The notes below the pieces were generated by a model. The model was not told the origin of the DNA, did not search any database, and worked only from the letters and a program-made list of their open reading frames with translations. This document shows, piece by piece, positions 62,919 through 64,000 of a stretch of DNA of 64,000 bases. The stretch lies in the NCBI GenBank assembly GCA_027620655.1, contig JAQCDS010000004.1, forward strand, positions 1 through 64,000, given 5' to 3'. Every line of letters begins with the position of its first letter. Positions within the stretch are counted from its first letter, which is position 1. The position numbers were made by a program, and so were the translations under genes. Origin of the DNA: Bacteroidota bacterium (GTDB lineage Bacteria > Bacteroidota > Bacteroidia > Flavobacteriales > Flavobacteriaceae).

Positions 62919-63776
62919 TTATGCTCTTAACGGCTGATTTAAAATCAAATCAATGTATTGATTAACTTTATCTTTAAGTTGACTACGGTGTGTAATAAAA
63001 TCCAAAAAGCCATGTTCTAAAACAAATTCTGCAGTTTGAAATCCATCTGGAAGTTCTTTTCCAGTCGTATCACGAACAACACGTGGACCAGCAAAACCAA
63101 TAAGTGCTCCGGGTTCACTGATGTTGATATCACCCAACATGGCAAAAGAAGCGGTTGTTCCTCCAGTTGTTGGATCAGTACATAACGAAATATATGGAAT
63201 GCCAGCATCGGCTAGTTGTGCCAATTTTGCTGAGGTTTTTGCCAGTTGCATTAGCGAAAGTGCGGCCTCCATCATGCGTGCCCCTCCAGATTTAGAAATA
63301 ATCATAAAAGGCAGTTTTTTATTGAGGGCATAGTCTGCTGCACGTGCAATTTTTTCACCAACAACACTTCCCATTGATCCTCCAATAAAACTAAAATCCA
63401 TACATGCTACCACTAAGTCTTTGCCTTTTGATTTGCCCACAGCTGTTCGTACAGCGTCTTTAAGTTTGGTTTTATCTTGAGCGGCTTTCAAGCGATCGGT
63501 GTATGTTTTTTTATCAGTAAATTTAAGTGGGTCTTTAGAGGTTATTTTAGAATCTAATTCCTTGAATTTGTTATCGTCAAACAAAATTTGGAAATATTCT
63601 GCACTTCCAATGCGTACATGATATCCATCTTCTGGACTTACAAAGAAATTTCTTTCTAATTCTTCAGTTTCAACGATTTTTCCAGTTGGAGATTTGTACC
63701 ATAATCCTTTTGGGGTATCGCGTTTTGCCTCTGTTGGAGTTTGAATTCCTTTATCTGTTCTTTTGAACCACGCCAT
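62919..63776 (-). CDS. accD: Acetyl-CoA carboxylase carboxyltransferase subunit beta
   Basis: AccD is half of the carboxyltransferase that forms malonyl-CoA for fatty-acid synthesis. The 285-residue protein has the crotonase-like core with [45 protein letters not shown] and [13 protein letters not shown]. The N-terminal zinc ribbon of E. coli AccD has lost all four Cys here ([12 protein letters not shown] and [10 protein letters not shown]), a known state in flavobacteria. The ATG at 63776 gives MAWFKR, typical of the group. It follows fbaA. Confidence 0.96.
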   Translation of the reverse strand: MAWFKRTDKGIQTPTEAKRDTPKGLWYKSPTGKIVETEELERNFFVSPEDGYHVRIGSAEYFQILFDDNKFKELDSKITSKDPLKFTDKKTYTDRLKAAQDKTKLKDAVRTAVGKSKGKDLVVACMDFSFIGGSMGSVVGEKIARAADYALNKKLPFMIISKSGGARMMEAALSLMQLAKTSAKLAQLADAGIPYISLCTDPTTGGTTASFAMLGDINISEPGALIGFAGPRVVRDTTGKELPDGFQTAEFVLEHGFLDFITHRSQLKDKVNQYIDLILNQPLRA

Positions 63777-63803
63777 TTTTGTCTAATTGATTAGAATAAA
63801 ATA

Positions 63804-63811
63804 CAAAACTA
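63804..63811 (-). promoter_or_regulatory. Possible -7 element for accD
   Basis: On the minus strand TAGTTTTG fits TAnnTTTG, 27 bases before the accD ATG. No clear -33 TTG; accD might also be read through from fbaA. Confidence 0.4.
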
Positions 63812-63820
63812 ACAATTTTT

Positions 63821-64000
63821 TTACAATGTATTTACGTTATTAAGATCCTCAAAAGCTTTTTTTAGACGTGCTACAAAAGCATTTTCGCCTTGTCTTAACC
63901 ATCGTCTTGGGTCGTAGTATTTTTTATTTGGAACATCTTCGCCATCTGGGTTGCCAATTTGAGAAGCCAAATAGTCTGCATTAGCTTTAAAATCATCTCG
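63821..64000 (-). CDS. fbaA: Class II fructose-bisphosphate aldolase, C-terminal end (partial)
   Basis: The last 59 codons of a minus-strand frame that runs off the window. The sequence NPDGEDVPNKKYYDPRRWLR and the end VARLKKAFEDLNNVNTL match the C-terminus of class II fructose-bisphosphate aldolase, the zinc enzyme of glycolysis. The stop is at 63821-63823, 44 bases before the accD start. The active site lies outside the window. Confidence 0.9.
   Translation of the reverse strand, partial: RDDFKANADYLASQIGNPDGEDVPNKKYYDPRRWLRQGENAFVARLKKAFEDLNNVNTL

Overview
The window is a low-GC stretch of a Bacteroidota chromosome, most likely a marine member of the Flavobacteriaceae. Evidence for this: rpsT convergent with a long Asn/Gln-rich Rho, the DUF4293, DUF1599 and DoxX/BT_3928-type genes, a short RpoD-type sigma factor, an AccD without its zinc-finger cysteines, several TTG/GTG starts with weak Shine-Dalgarno sequences, and Bacteroidota-type promoters (TTG, then TAnnTTTG).

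Left core, 1-14,152: tRNA-Glu (5' end cut), rpsT, rho, DUF4293, a YfcE-like phosphoesterase, truA, an ABC exporter, cdaA, folP, DUF1599, a DoxX-like protein, an orphan DppB-like permease, a TlpA-like lipoprotein, tpiA, prmA, clpS, an MBL-rhodanese protein and tRNA-Arg(ACG).

Accessory region, about 14,118-54,057: it opens with the C-terminal remnant of a serine recombinase whose frame ends inside tRNA-Arg. First comes a tight operon (14,760-24,462): two proteins with N-terminal HEPN-type RNxxxH motifs, the second carrying a NACHT/STAND-like NTPase that stops in mid-domain, then two very large proteins that start with the same 110-residue continuation of that NTPase and then diverge completely. 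I read this as a split STAND NTPase with alternative sensor tails. A copy of the tail of the first sensor gene lies as a scar upstream of the operon. A DUF2797 gene and a run of minus-strand small enzymes and unknowns follow (25.3-29.6 kb). Next is a second large locus (29,724-42,369, plus strand) coding for membrane proteins: a 1473-residue membrane NTPase with a TerB-like tail, two DUF4407-type coiled-coil membrane proteins in tandem, a protein with a Cys-Phe repeat segment, a YfaP-like protein and a transglutaminase-like protein. It converges on a minus-strand cluster (42,374-50,277) of lipoproteins and membrane proteins with two broken genes (a nonsense codon in a TerB-like ORF, a frameshift in an A7 tract of a DUF6175 gene), headed by a glutamate-synthase-like flavoprotein. 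A YidD-like protein, a DUF2779 nuclease and two NTF2-like lipoproteins end the region. The lipoprotein pair is bracketed by two copies of a 32-bp tRNA-tail-like repeat, each followed by a terminator hairpin.

Right core, 54,146-64,000: a nucleotide-sugar operon (ugd, a UDP-glucuronate-epimerase-like gene, rmlB, rmlA), then rpe, rpoD, pnp, rpsO, accD and the 3' end of fbaA on the minus strand. No CRISPR array, rRNA, IS element or replication origin was seen. Functions proposed for the two accessory loci (defence or envelope roles) are inference from domain content and context.
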